Of a DNA stretch of 64,000 bases, positions 47,336 to 61,000 are shown one piece after another. Below the pieces are notes generated by a model. The model was given only the letters and a program-made list of their open reading frames with translations, was not told the origin of the DNA and did no database searches. This stretch comes from Atrichornis clamosus (taxonomy: Eukaryota; Chordata; Aves; Passeriformes; Menuridae): contig WBMZ01004703.1 in NCBI GenBank assembly GCA_013400975.1, positions 372,001 through 436,000 of the forward strand, in the 5' to 3' direction. How positions within the stretch are numbered: the first letter of the stretch is position 1; every line of letters starts with the position of its first letter. The translations under genes were made by a program, and so were the position numbers.

Positions 47336-50300
47336 TTCTTCCCCTCTCTGCTTCTTCCATCCTCCTTCTGTGTTTCTGTGAGAAGAATAGATTAAAGAGC
47401 AGGGTGTCCTTTTTCAGGCAGACAAGGACCAGCAAAGCACTGCCAGTTCCCCAGCCTTCTCTTCTCTTTTCTCAGCTAGAAAACAAGGACTGTGCTGAGG
47501 GAAACAGCAACAGTCCCTCCTACTCCACCAAAAGAACAAAAAAGTGTCTGAAAACTCCTCTGTTGGGAAAAATGATTTACTAGATTTTATATCTTTTGAC
47601 AAGTACATGATGCAGTTTCAAAATTTACAATTAAATTAGGACGCAGCCAATTATTCTCCATTCACAGCCTGTTTTAATTTCTTCACTTCAGGAGGTCTTG
47701 AAAAGTTTTGTATTCACTGAAACTATTCAGTGCTCTTATGCAACCAAATCTCAGGTTTCCCTTTTGCATTTTTGTACCATTATCCCTGCAAACACAGCAA
47801 GACTTTCCCAAAATTAAGCTGAAGAAGAACACTGTCAGTGCTAAGACATACACATGGAAAAGGGAGAAATTTGAAGTGAGTCTTCTTAGAGTATTGGAAA
47901 CACAAATTCTATGTAAATGGCCTTTTGCTTGCACTGCTGTTTCCTTGAGTTCAACACTGCACTTGTCTACTAGTTGCAAAGATTTACAGGCAGGTAATGA
48001 ACAAAATTTTCTGGTAATTACAAAATATTTTAGAAAATAATTGTGCCACAGTTCATCTCCATGTTCACCTGATTACATAACCAATGAGAATTTACCAGAC
48101 AACCCATCATGCTTGTTGGAAGCACAAAGGGACAAAGAAAACAGTAGAAAAACTTGAAGATGCTGCCTTAAAATAGAGAATATTAGTCAAAGAAGAGATA
48201 GCAGTGGCAGATCAGAAAGAGACATGTTGGATTTCAAAGGCACCAAAGGACAATGTAAGGCTAAAGGGCTGAGTCCGAGCACATGCCTTGAAAATGCCCT
48301 GATTTTCAGAAGCAATAAATACCTATTGACATATTGGCATCCTGACACCACCTCCATGCTCCTGGCTGAAAGTCACCACTCTTACCAAGGAGAATAAAAC
48401 AAAGGCTTTTAGGGATGCTACATTTTAAAATCTTGGCCTAAAACCCCATGAAAGAAATGTATAATCAGCCTCTAACCTGTGACTCAGGCAGGGCAGAGTC
48501 CTTGTGCGTGACTCCTCATATTTCATGAGAGTGAATATATCTGCAAAAGGATCTCACAGGGACTCCTGCCTTGCTCTTGGAGGGAAGAGGGCTTTTCCAT
48601 GGGCTTTGCCTTCTGCCCTCCTCCTCAGCCCCACTGTACCAGGATTGTGGGGAACATCAGAGGGAACTGTTCTCTTGCACGGGTCAGAAGCAACCTGGTT
48701 GGATGCATTCAGCACAAGGTGCAAAGAGCAACGTTAGCAAGTAATTAATTATATCAATTGTTTAAATCAGAGGCAGGAATGTCTGCACGCCAGCTGGAGA
48801 AGGAGAGTTTATCCAAAAACCATCACTGAGGGATCTGTAAATTTGAAGTCAGTCACTGAAAGAATTGGCAATGAGTAATGTGAACTGACAAGTAGAGCGC
48901 TTTCTGTCAACAAGTGATTTGCAAACAGGCTATAAATTTCATTAATTTGTTCATTATTTGTGATCCTTGAAGAATTGTGGTGTATAAGTAAGTTTCAACT
49001 TACAATTAGGTGCTAAGAATGCTTTTTGTTTATTACATGTTACTGAAGTGATGTGTCTAGTTTTCTAATCAGCTTGAATTTTGGAAGTTCAACAGTCCCA
49101 AACTCAGCTCTCTAAAATGTTTCTTCTGCATTGACTGCAGTGCTATTTATAGAGACAAATGCTTATGAATGAGCCACAAAAGAAAATTATTCTCAGTAAT
49201 TGATTGTTTTATTATAACTTAATTTTTTTTATAACTGTTTTTTGAATTTACTCAGTGTGTAAAATGCCCTAAGTTAGGTTTCTGTGGGATATATCACTTT
49301 AAAAAGCAGAAAGAACTTGCAGCATTGAAGGAACGTGCTTGTTCTTCTCAAAAAACATGACTCTTATTTATGTTTTTTCTTCTTCTTCCTAAGACAGGAA
49401 AACATATTTTTTGTTTTAATAATAAAACATCATAAAATCAAATTATAGAAAATTATTTCTCTGATCTTTATGGGTTTACATCTATAATCTCAATAGGGAG
49501 AAACAAAAAACCAATTCCACAATTCAGATCAGATGCCTGACAAAGTATTTTATTGTTTATAGTGCTAAGTTAAATTAGCCATGGTCAGTGGTACCCAAAA
49601 GTCCCTCAGTCCCAGTCTCTCTGCAGCCCTGAAGGACTGTACTCTTACCAGACAGATGTTTTTCTACAACATATACCCTAAAAGAGAGCAATGAGTTATG
49701 TCCAGCACACTGCAGTTCGTTTGAGTTCATCCCACTGATTTCACTCCTCCTTCCATTGCTGTAGAGGTTTCATACATTGCACCATCAGAAAATTCTTATT
49801 TAATTTTCTCTCAGACTGCTTAAAACAAGAACAAGTGCATGTGCTCTACTTTTCTCCACTCCAAAAGTTCTGACTACTTGAGAGAAATCCTGGGCAGCAT
49901 TATTGCTAAAAACCACCAAATTGTCATACTATCGGCAAATAGCTACAGCTCCAGCAGGACCGGAAACTGCTACCAGGATTCAAACAAAGTTTAATAAGGT
50001 TTCAGTTAATACCAGCTTAAAATAGAGGAGATATTATGCTACATGAATGGCAGTGTTTGAGTGTAAGCAGTGGCAAGGCAAGGACTGGCACATATAGCCC
50101 TGGAAAAGTCTAGTACCATTTACACTCTTTTTAATGCAGGAATCTTTTGACTTTACCAAACCCAGCCTTCCAAGCAGGGCCAACTTCAAGCAGAATGAAA
50201 AGGTTTTGGTGCACTGAGCTGTCTACATTTCCTGACAAGGGTAAACACCAGCTGAGCAAACTGCAAAGACCATCATCCACCAGGGCTGGATTCTGTTCTC

Positions 50301-52869
50301 TTGTTTCTGTGGGTGGTTTCTCTGCACATCATTCACCAGTTCAGAGGTCCTTTTCTCTGCCTGCTGTCAGTAACAGGAAGAGCAAACAGCAAAACAGGTT
50401 ACAGTGAAAACCCCACCAAGCTGTACCATAGGTGTGGATGATCAGGTATCTCCCTGGCAGGTGCCTGCAAAGATGAAGAATGAAGTACAGCTCTTTCAGA
50501 GCACATAGGTAGAAAATCTGCCCTACCTGCATTTGAAACACACTTCAGGACTCACCTCACTGCCATTTTCTGTGACCTATGCTAACCCTCCCAATGCTGA
50601 AGTCTGCATTTCACCTGGCAATAGGAGTTCCCCAACTGCAACCAATGGAACACCATTTTGCACATACGCAATTTGCAAATTCTCTCTTTACTTCCCACAA
50701 GTGGAGTGTAGGTGAGTCAGGACTTGCTGGTTCACAGTGAAAGCTGAACACCCCTTTCAGTCTGGGCCTGGTAGATGCCCTGTAATCATGACAGACATCA
50801 AGTGCTCCCTGTTGGCACAGCATTTTGAATACGCACTATTTATTTTTTGCATGTTTCTTACCACATGATGGACAAAAAGTTTAGTTTCTTCTCTTGCAGT
50901 CCTGTAGAGGATGAAGTTTCTTTGTTGCTTACAATGTCAGACATGAGAGCTCACTGCAAAGATCATTACAGCAAAGGTAGGGTGATTGTTCCTTCTGCTT
51001 TCACACAACAGCAATCTTTCCCTTCTCAATGCTTTACAAAAAAACAATAAATTCCAGGTTGGATTTTGCAGTGGAGCTGAAGAGAATTACACACCCAGTT
51101 TTTGCTGGAGTTGGCAGAAGCCCTTCTCCATGCTCACTGGTAAATCCCAGCATTACCAGCCATGTCTACATGGAGAAATGTCTACACATCTGGAGAGGAA
51201 CAATGAGAGAAGCAGCAAAAGGAACACTTCAGGAAAAGAAACCCAACTAAAGCTGCTAAAGGCTCAGCTTCTGGGCAGATACTGCCAAGGGACTGAGCTA
51301 TTTATGAAAGGTAGAAGGCAGGTTGCAGCAGCATTAGGTCTCAAAACTGGGACAGGGACCAAGAAAGGGAAAGGCAAGCTTTGGAGATTTGTTAATTTTT
51401 ACTTGTTGCATTAAAAATATGGTAGTTTTTATTTCGTTGCAATCTTTTTAAAAGAAATGACATGGGTTATACACACTGATTATCTACCAGAACATCTTGT
51501 AGCAGCCAGAAAGAAAATTACCTCTTGGCCTCTGGCCAGCTGTAATAATCCCAGATCCTGAGAAATCCACTTGCAATTTTTGAAAATGGGGGAAAGAGAG
51601 GGAAAAACCCAACCTAAAACAAACACCAAAGAAAAGCAAAGCCAACCAAGCCCTTATTTTTAAGCACAAATGAAGAACTTTGAAAGGCTGCAATGATTCC
51701 TTTTGGTCTGCTGTGCTATAAAAACCTGGGAGATTTTGCTCACAGTTTACGAGACACACTCAACTGACACAGTCAAGTCATTGGGTACTTATGTTTATTC
51801 AGTGCATGAAATGTCTTCTTTAAATGTATCCCAAACCAAATCTCTTAACAGAAGACTCCTAAAATAAATATTCTGCTGTTCTGAATGCAAAGATTTCATT
51901 TTTGTGGTCCCATTGGCACATAATGGACAAGGAGTTTATTATCCTGGACTCCGGTGCCCTCAGGGAATGCACCTTCCACACTGCTCTTAATCTGTTCCAA
52001 AAGAAATACAATTGCACTTGTTGTAAAGTACAGCATGATGTGACAGCAGTGAATGAAACCATAATTCTGTTTACTGGATATTATTTATGCTGTGGAAACA
52101 AGAGGATTGTGATTTCTAGAGGGACTATGAGGATCACAAACCAGGCATTTAACAGGGCATTTTTATTACATTTTCTTTTATTAGTCTTTACCAAATCAAA
52201 GTTACAGATAGGAAGACAAAATAATGGTTTTATGTCTTCTCTCAATACAAAATTTTATGATTAGATATTACACTCTGAGACATGTTGATACACATGTGGC
52301 CAATATGAGGTGTAGAGTCAGAGCTACAGAAAATATGCTGTTAACCTCTGAACAGTGTTACTAAAATGCCCCTGGGTTTGGGGGGGATTTTTTTCCTTGG
52401 TTTTTTTTCAGCACACACTGAATGTGAACAATCAGGTTTTGCCATTAAAATACTGCTTACAAGTAATGCTTATGGCTTTTTTTTTTTAATGTCAATAATC
52501 TGGTTGTCTGATGCTTTGGGGCAGAAAAATTATATTGGGCTTAAAACTCTGAAAGTGACAAATATGGTTTTCACCTATTTGACAGAATTATATTAATTAT
52601 AAGATTCTAATGGCTCTTGCTTAGATCTTGACTGAGTCAATATTGATGGGAGCACACAGTGCTGGGAATCAAATCCTCTAAGACCCAGGGGAGTATGGAA
52701 TGGAAGGAAACTTGTGAGAAGGGTGGAGCCAAGGCTGCGGCACCAGCTGGAGGGATGGATGGACTGCTGTGAACTGGATAACAAGGAATTCATTCCCTTA
52801 GGAGAGAGAGAGGAGCAGAGTTGGGCCTGTGTCACCTCTGAATGACCAGTCACACTGACTTATTTTCCG
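47336..52869. other. unique non-coding stretch
   Basis: Positions 48860-49480 are AT-rich and non-repetitive, with a perfect 7-bp-arm inverted repeat (GTAAGTT, TC, AACTTAC) at 48988-49003, and are a candidate conserved non-coding block. A T11 run lies at 52477-52487. Frames of 142 codons (50986-51414) and 120 codons (51902-52264), both plus, match no family and have no coding-like context. Confidence 0.5.
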
Positions 52870-53245
52870 TTGCAATTCCAACCTTTTGCCTCACTGGCAC
52901 CTGGCAGGCTTTGTTGAAGAATTTATTTGTTGCATAATGAAGATGCATTTCCTTCAACAACAGATAATGTTTTTGTTTTGCCTTTTTATTATTAACTTGT
53001 CAAAAGAAGAGCTATGGTAATAATAAAATGACAAAATAGCATGTTAATTGTTGAAATAAATGGGATGTATAATAAATCAGGTAATGGCAATTAATTATAT
53101 GGCTGACATACATAATGTCAGTTATTCACTACTACTCTCAAACACTCACAATTATCCATACTTTAAAGTATTGGCAATCATATAAACAGGCTTAATGAAT
53201 TATAATAACAATGTATTCTAACAGTAAAAAAATGCAAATAGCCAA
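52870..53245. promoter_or_regulatory. AT-rich block with dyad and homeodomain-type cores, possible conserved non-coding element
   Basis: AT-rich, without repeats or open frames. It contains TGTTAATTGTTG, CAATTAATTATA and a perfect inverted repeat CTGACAT, ACATA, ATGTCAG at 53103-53121, followed by an octamer ATGCAAAT at 53232-53239. Two more octamers follow at 53509-53516 and 53824-53831. Regulatory function is inference only. Confidence 0.3.
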
Positions 53246-56200
53246 ACTGTGAACCTAGTTAAGGGAATGGGCTTCTGGGAGGTGAATGATTCCAGAGTCA
53301 GATGGACTTTAAAGTGACATGTTTTTCTGCCCGTTTCTGTAGTCCATTTGTAGCATAGGAACTGGTGAAAATTTTAATTGACTATTAAAAGTAGTCAATA
53401 GCTTCCATAGCCTGCACATTTTATTATTTCCAAGGTTCATCATCAAGGAGGTGAGGGTTAGAAGCAAACTGCTTATTTAAGTCAGGCCTTGTTCCTTTCC
53501 AAATATGTATGCAAATTTATGCACCAGGGAACAAAACTGGGTGTCCAGTGCCAGGCTTTCAGTTTTGGCATCTCTGTCTTCCCTGCTCCTCTTTGAAAAA
53601 ATCATGTATAAAATATTAAATTCTCTGGGAACATAATTTTAATTACTCTTGAAAGACTTATCCAGCTGTTAAATGATCCAGGGTTAACCGAAGGGCTACT
53701 GCCATAAAACCATTTAAACACATCATGGTGATTTTATCAAATTTCACAGCTGTTCCTGCAGCAAATGCAGCTTCTCAGAACACGAGAGTTCTAGTTAATC
53801 TGTTAACAGCAATTTTGGAGAAAATTTGCATCAAAGGAGAAATTGCTGCACAGGAACTGCCTGACTGGATTGGACCCACAGTCAGCCCAGTCCAGAAACC
53901 TTCTGCAGGATGAGCCAGCACCAGATGTTCCCCTGGAAATAAATATATAAATACGTAATACACAAATGTAATTCAGCCTACAAAAGGTCACTCTGCTTAA
54001 TCACTGAGACATGAAGACTTTCTTTTTCTCCAGTGTGATTTTATTAGTGTCACATCATGCACAAGCCTTGTTATTCATATAGAAATAACCCTACTCTGAA
54101 CCCAAGTTTCTTGGCTCAAACAATGACGGAATCCAGAGTCTGACAGCACAGTTTAAGATATTTCCTCCTTTATTCATTCAAGATTTTTCATATTTCTATT
54201 CTATTGCACTTTTATTGGGTGATAATTTCTCTGACTCCCTGACTATTTTATAGGCTTTTATGTCTCTGCCATTATTTTTCATCCTTGTACAGTGAGCAGC
54301 CCCAGTCACCTCAGCTGCTCTCCAGGTGAGAGAGTTTCTGTGTCTGCTCTGATTCCTGACTCCCGTAACTTCCAGCTGAGGGAAGCCAGACAACCCTTCC
54401 TCAGCTGATCCCTGCCAAGGGAACAATAAAGGTAGGGCTGTTTATTTAGTGTGAGATCCCAGCCCAGCCTAAGCCCTGTGCAGCTGCACCTCAGATGCTG
54501 TATTCGTGCTGTTTTAGGGACTGAACCCAGGGAGGAGTGTGGATCTTCCAGCCAAACCCTGTGGAACTGGCCTCTGGCCTGTGTCCTGCTCTGGGGTGGT
54601 CTGACCACACTCACTGTGCACAGCACTTGGCTAAGGCAGCCTTCAAGTCTAAGACAATGAGCTCAGGCCTGTGTCCATCAGACATAACATGATTAGTAAT
54701 AATAATCACAATTTTAGCTTTTTCCGCTCAGTGTTCTCACCATAGAGAAGGCAGTTGGGCTAAAGCTTCCAAGGACTTTATTTCCCTAACAAGCTGTCAG
54801 AATATGTGCCAGGACGGAAGGATTCAGGATGAAAGGCCTGATGAAATCCTGTTCATGCATTACCTTGGTTAGAGAGAGGCAAAGCTTTTTAGCTACTGCC
54901 CACCTGTCTGGAGAAGGACCCTGGATCCAGAAATGCTGTGATAAATGTGTGGGGTTCATCCTCAACTTCTGCCTTCTCCCACAAGGAGGCCTATGCACAA
55001 TGTAGGAATGATCACTCACAGAAAACTGTGAGCACCCAAATCAAGGTGCAGATAAACCTCAGAACTCCCAATCCTTAAACTTAAACCCAATGCCACAAGC
55101 AGCTCCACTCGGACAATTGATTTATTTATAAGAAAACAATAAACAGCACCGTGCCGACATCTGCCAGCTTTCCAAGCCTGCAGAAATAGCAGGAATGAGC
55201 AGTGAACTTGGTTCATAGGTTTGTGTTCCCAAGCCCCATATCTCACCCCAACCATGAAAATCACCACAGTAAAGGAGCAACCAAAGCATTAGACCATCAT
55301 GACCCTATTCCTAAGCCTGCAGAAGACAGCAATAAATTGAGCTTGCAAACCTCTGATGCCTTCAAAGACTAATTGTAACTCCCATCTAACCTCCAGTCCA
55401 TTCAAAGCTCATCCTCCATCTCTCTGGGAAAGCATTAGGATCCAACAACAGATGGGGCTCCAGGAACAGGCAACATAAAGCAAAGCCTTTACTGGATTCT
55501 TCAGAGTCCTTAAAACTTGGGAGAGAGCAGGTGCCTTTATGCCTTATGTTGTGCTTTGTGTTCTCTTTTATGCTGAGAATGGCCATAAATTTCAAGGTAA
55601 TTCAAATAATTTGAAATAATTCTGCTTACAACTGTATATGAAAGCTCAGAGTTAGAAAGGTCTCTGGAACAAGACCTAGAGCATAAATTTTTCCTTTATA
55701 TATGTGCTGCAGGAAGTCAGGCTGCATTTGGAGACATAAAAATTGCAAACTCTCCTATTTTTTTCCTTTAATTTATGGGACATAATAGGATTATCCTTCA
55801 TATACGGCTGTGAAGCTGAAAACAACTTGTATTCCAGCAGCTGGATGAGCCTCCCCACAAAAGTTCCATCTACAAAAGCTACCCAAACCATGAAAAATCC
55901 TGTAGCTCGATCCTAAGTCAAGTTAAAGACAGCTTCTCTTCCTCTTGTTGTCTTCCTAGATCATGATGGACCATTAGAGTCCTCTTTGTTCTTACTCAAG
56001 CCAAATATTTTTGGCCACAAACAAACCTGAAGTGCAGACTCACAGCTCAGGCTGGCGAGCGTCCACATTTGTGTTAATAATGACTGCTGAAAGAGGGAAC
56101 CAGGCTCTGATTCCTCCCCCCTGTGTGCTCCTTGTGCTTTGCTGCTTCCTATCACACAGCCAGGTGTTCAGCACTGACTGTCACTTCTGAGCTCAACAGG

Positions 56201-57913
56201 CCAGCAGTGAAACCAGAGCTGTGCAAACAGGTTCAGGGGTGAAGCACCACCACTGCAGGCCTGGTTTTCCTGATTGCTTATGGACACCCCTCTCACCAAG
56301 GGGCTCCTGAGGAGCAGAGTAATTGCTTGGGTAATTGAGGTTCTCCTTACCTGGACCTCACCCACGTTCTGCTGGATAAGCCTCTCCTTTCCAGACAAGC
56401 TGCTGTCTGGGCTGCTGGGAACCTGAAAGGTCATGGCTGAGCTCCTGAGTGGAGATCACAGCAGGCAGGGTGTCAAAACCTTCTGTCAGATTACTCTATA
56501 CACTGGCTGTTTCAGATTCCTGAGCTGTCAGTGTTTTATTCTGCTTGCTCCAAACTGTTGAATATTTCTTCTAGTTGTGCACGATAATGCCAAAAGCCAC
56601 TGTGACAAAAATTACATTTTGAACAAAGGCTAAACAACATAAACGTTTTTACTTTGCAGATGGCACTCAGAACTCAGCAGATGGTGACAGAAATCCCACA
56701 GGATGTTCTTCTCTCCCTCCTGCCCCCCCACATATATATATGAGAGCATGTGTGTGCACAAAGCAGCAAAGTGTCCTGAGGAGATACTTCTGTGAAAGCC
56801 TTTTGAGTCTCTCGCCTTTGAACAATACCTCACTGCCCATTTTTACAACAGGAAAGACCCAGCCAGGGCAGGGTAGCAGAGAGGGAATCAGGTTTGCCAC
56901 TCACCTGTGATATGTCTCTGGAGAGGCAATTTTGTTCCTTTTTCTTCCCCTCCCATGCTCAGTCCTTTATTTTAATTCTGGATCCTCAGGGAGGAGATTC
57001 TTTCAGTCTCTGGCTGTTAAGCCTTGAAACAGCTTGTACCATGCTGGTGCTCTTCACTCCAGCTTCTGTTTCCCAGGAAGCATCAGAGACAGTGCACTCC
57101 ATGGCATTTTCTGCATTTCACAGAGCTGAGGATAAAGCTGTCCATGAAATGGAGATATTCCTGATGGAGGGAGAAATGTGGGCAAGGAGAAACCACAGAG
57201 AATCTACAGCTCTCTTTCTGCATCCCCTTTGTAAAGGCAGGGGATAATTCAAACATGAACAGGCACGCCTGCTCCCAGTTCCCTTGGCCAGGGGTAACTC
57301 CTGCATGGCACTGCACTGTCCCATAGATTGTGGGATCATTTTGCATTTGCATCTGGAGTTTTTTACTATAATGTGTCCCTATAATACAAATGCATCCCCA
57401 AATGCTCTGTATGAACTCTACAGTTACTCCCAAATCCTACCATGGTAGAAATGCCATGTTGGAAGCACCAGCAGCTCAGAGGTCACAGCAGCACCAGGCA
57501 CTGGCTCAGAGCAAAGACCTCCATGCTCACCTGAACCTGCAGGTGGAATTTCCAGTGGGTAGAATTGCAAAATCTAGGGCAGCATTCCATTTTGGTATTT
57601 TCCAAATCTGACTCCGGGCCTGGATTTTTCAGCCAGCCCTTTGCTCCTGGAAGAAAGCAACATATCATTGGATGTCACGGTATTGCCCAGTATTCACACA
57701 ACCCCACCGTGCCCTGACCCACCAGCCATACTCTCCGTAACACTAAATTCCCTGGCAGCTAATTCTCCTGGAACAAATGGACTCTTTGGAGCTTGTCATT
57801 ATGATCACTTTGCAGCTCCACGTTGCTCGAGCACAAGCCCCAAGACAGCCCTGATCCCTAAAGCACTGCACTTCCTCCCTAAAGCACTCAGAAAACGCCT
57901 CTGCCTCACTCAC
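53246..57913. other. unique non-coding stretch
   Basis: Unrecognised frames up to 118 codons occur on both strands. A short TA run (CATATATATATGAG) lies near 56731-56744. An octamer is at 57345-57352. No repeat family, RNA gene or strong promoter was seen. Confidence 0.5.
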
Positions 57914-58030
57914 CTTCAAGGGGGTGTAGCTGCCTTGAATTGCTTCCATTTTCAAGCCTCTGATACAAACCTGTGCTGATCCCTGTAGGAGTTTTCCATG
58001 CACGTAGAAAGGGCTGTGAAGCTTTCCCTT
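57914..58030 (-). other. candidate symmetric internal exon (117 bp, 39 codons)
   Basis: On the minus strand, acceptor-like GAGTTTCTGTTTGCAG precedes the segment. A consensus-perfect donor, AAG then GTGAGT, follows it (plus strand CACTCACCTT at 57907-57916). The segment is exactly 39 codons with no stop, phase 0 at both ends, starting K-G-K-L-H-S-P-F and ending G-S-Y-T-P-L-K. The composition is soluble and basic. I recognise no family and see no partner exon. Another frame is also open across it (149 codons, 57906-58355). About two perfect donor motifs are expected by chance in the window, so this stays a weak candidate. Confidence 0.2.
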
Positions 58031-61000
58031 CTGCAAACAGAAACTCACTCCTCTGGGCAGGTAGACCTGGCGTGGCACCAGACCAGCATGGACAGGACTG
58101 GTCAGACACACAGGACACAGAAAAGTGCCCATATCTTGAAAGATGCCAGCAAAATCTGAAGTTGGTCACACAGTCTGAATGGACTGCAGCAAGGGGGGCA
58201 GAGTGACAAGTTGAACTCTTCTCAAATGATTGAATCACTGAACAGATGGACTGGTTGGATATAAACCTACTATAGCCTTTCCAAAACAAGGAGTACCAGA
58301 CATATGTACGGAAAATTGAACGCCTAAAAGTGTGCTCAGCTATCCTGACACTCACAGTTTTGGCAACTCAAAGGCAAATCTGTTGTTTAACCAAAGAGAA
58401 AAGTTAGATTTTTTTTTCCCACTTACTTTCATGGCAACCTGGTTGTCCACAGCAGAGACGATTTCAGGTGGAAGAAAGCTGTTATGCATTTACATGACAG
58501 TGAGCACAGTATGTTACAGCTGGGAAGACACTGCCAAGCACTTCACACCAGCCACCTCTCCAAGTCAGGAAGATGCTCGGAATGGTTACACCCAGAGCCC
58601 TGCACTCCAGAGGACACTGGAGCCAGTCTGCAGCACTGTTTGTTAGGTCTAGAAACTGTTCTGCAGCAGCACGAGGTGCACGAAACAGAGCAGGTCCAGA
58701 AGTGGGAGCCAGGACCACCTTGAGGAGGGAGAGAATCTGCCCTGGAATTACAGATTACTTCTGGGGAAGAATATGTAGGCATGGCCTGGCTTTGACTCTG
58801 TACTTCTCTTTCCTCACCGTTTCAGTGGCAGTCACACAACTGTGCCTGCTTCCAGCAAGCACAGGATCTTTTCCACTCAAAGGTCTCTGTCAGTCCTAAA
58901 AATTTAGCCAAGTGGGTTATTTGTTTTAAAGTAGGGGATATCTAACAGCTGTGTCGTTTGACTGACTAGTTCCACAAGAAATTGTACATGTGAAACGTTG
59001 TAATAGAGACAACTAAACTTGACAGTTGCTCTGTATCCACAGACAGGTGGTCCAGAGCTGGGAACACAATCCTGGTCTGAGCAGGAGGTTCAGACTCTAC
59101 AGGAAACTCCATTGCTGGTGCTTCCCATATTTTGAGGATGGGGCCATAAGACTTTTGTGACACAATTATTGTTGATGTGGGGTGAGTTACAGGTGTAAAA
59201 GCTGTCTGAGGTATCTGAATTCTGACGGTGTTTGGGATTTGAAACTACTCAAAGCTCAGATCCAGGGGATTTATTTGGGCTCACTTCTAGTTAAAACACA
59301 CAGCTGAGGTCACATGATTCCATGGAATAAGGGCAGTTATTTGTTTAGATCAATCAAATTATTAGCAATAGATAGCTTCATGTTTCTGCCAGGAGCCTTA
59401 TTATTTTCCCTGATTATTTTTCTTGCCTTAAAGGAAACGACCAGAGCTGCTCTGGCTGCCTCTGCCTGGCGAACAAGTTACATTAAACCTTTGTTTAGAA
59501 CAGCTACACTGGCTCAAACACTGTTTCAGGAAGAATCTAACCCAAGTAAGAGGTTCCTATCTCCAAAAAAAATCTTACAGTACTCTACATTAATTAGCGA
59601 TAAGGTGATATCATTACAGAGATAGACATTGTTATCTCCCCTCTAATGTTATCAAGGCTGTTTTAATGTCTGCAGATGAACACTTGCAGACAAAGCTATT
59701 TTTGAAAACCTCCCGTAGTGTTTGAAAGAATCTGCTAAATGGAATTACAAGTTTCACTGGGTAGCATGTTTTTGGGTGTGATCCACAGCTCACTGAAGTC
59801 CAAGGCAGGCCGGTGAAATCCTGGTTAACTGTCTCTGCTCTGGACCGTTGGGGGTTCTTAGCAAGTGCTTGTATAATATTAAATGTAGAGTGAGTTTCTT
59901 TCATTTAGTTGGCTGTTAAATAAATGAACATAGGAGATACTTTCAGAATCTACCTAAGTTTGACAATAACCTCTCACTGGGGCATGGGAAGAAGAAAAGA
60001 CTGGAAAGGCTTTAGTTACTGCCGAAATTTCCAACTAGACAGTGCTGAAAGCACTGAGAAAACAAGATATAATTTTTCCTTCAGCACCAAAAAAAATTCA
60101 TCGCTTTAGATTAGAAGCAGTAACTACAGTTAGAACCAGTATCTAACTATGCTTCAAATGAGAAGTTTACACATCACAGCAATGATTTGCTCGACTTTAT
60201 GGGAAACATAAGCAAAGGAATGTTTAAAGCAGGTGAGGAGGAATTGTTGGTGTTGGCTTTGCTGAACTCCTGGGAAAATAATTTTTATTATTTGAAACCC
60301 AATCCAAAGTCAGTCTCAATACCTGACTCCAGCACGTGTGTGCACTGCAGCATCTGCTGAGGGGCACCTGGGGAAGATGTCACAAGGAAACATCAGAACA
60401 GAGCAACAGGTGCCCCCTAAAATGGGGATCTGACCCCTGTCAAGAGATGAGATTGTTGAAAAGAAACCAGTGGTGAAAACCAGATGGTGTTTGTGTTGAA
60501 CTTTGCATGTTTACAGATAAATTCAGTTTTGCTTTAGTGTTTTCCAGTGCTTTTCTGACAAAGAGGAGCTCTAAGCCCCTGCTCACCGGCAGCAAGTGCC
60601 CAGCATGGAGGAATCTCTGCATGTGCCTCCTCCCAGGTAGAGAAGATTTAGAGCTGTTGTTGGAGTTGTTCCCTACGTACAACAACCAGAGCAATAACAG
60701 GTGATTAAGGTTCTTTCTCTCTCAGAACCCAAAATCTGCACTTTGCCTTACAGTTCAGACAGACTGAGAGGTGATGCCTGATAGGCCTCTGGGGTTTTTT
60801 CCCTCCTTCCCTGTTAACGCAAACAGCTCCCATCAACTCTCTGCATCTGGGGCTTAAGGGAAATCCAAGGTAAAAGGTACTGTCTGATTTCCAGATTTAA
60901 CTCCTGAGCATCCTTTCATATGGAAAATTCCAATCATAAGCTTGAGTTAGTTCGTGCCAATCCCAGTTCACAGTCAGGTTGGATAAAAAACGCACAGCAA

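Noticed and set aside
46885..47583. 232-codon plus-strand frame, the longest in the window
   Set aside because: It runs through a 19-bp minisatellite whose consensus lacks stops in every frame. The repeat, not selection, keeps it open.
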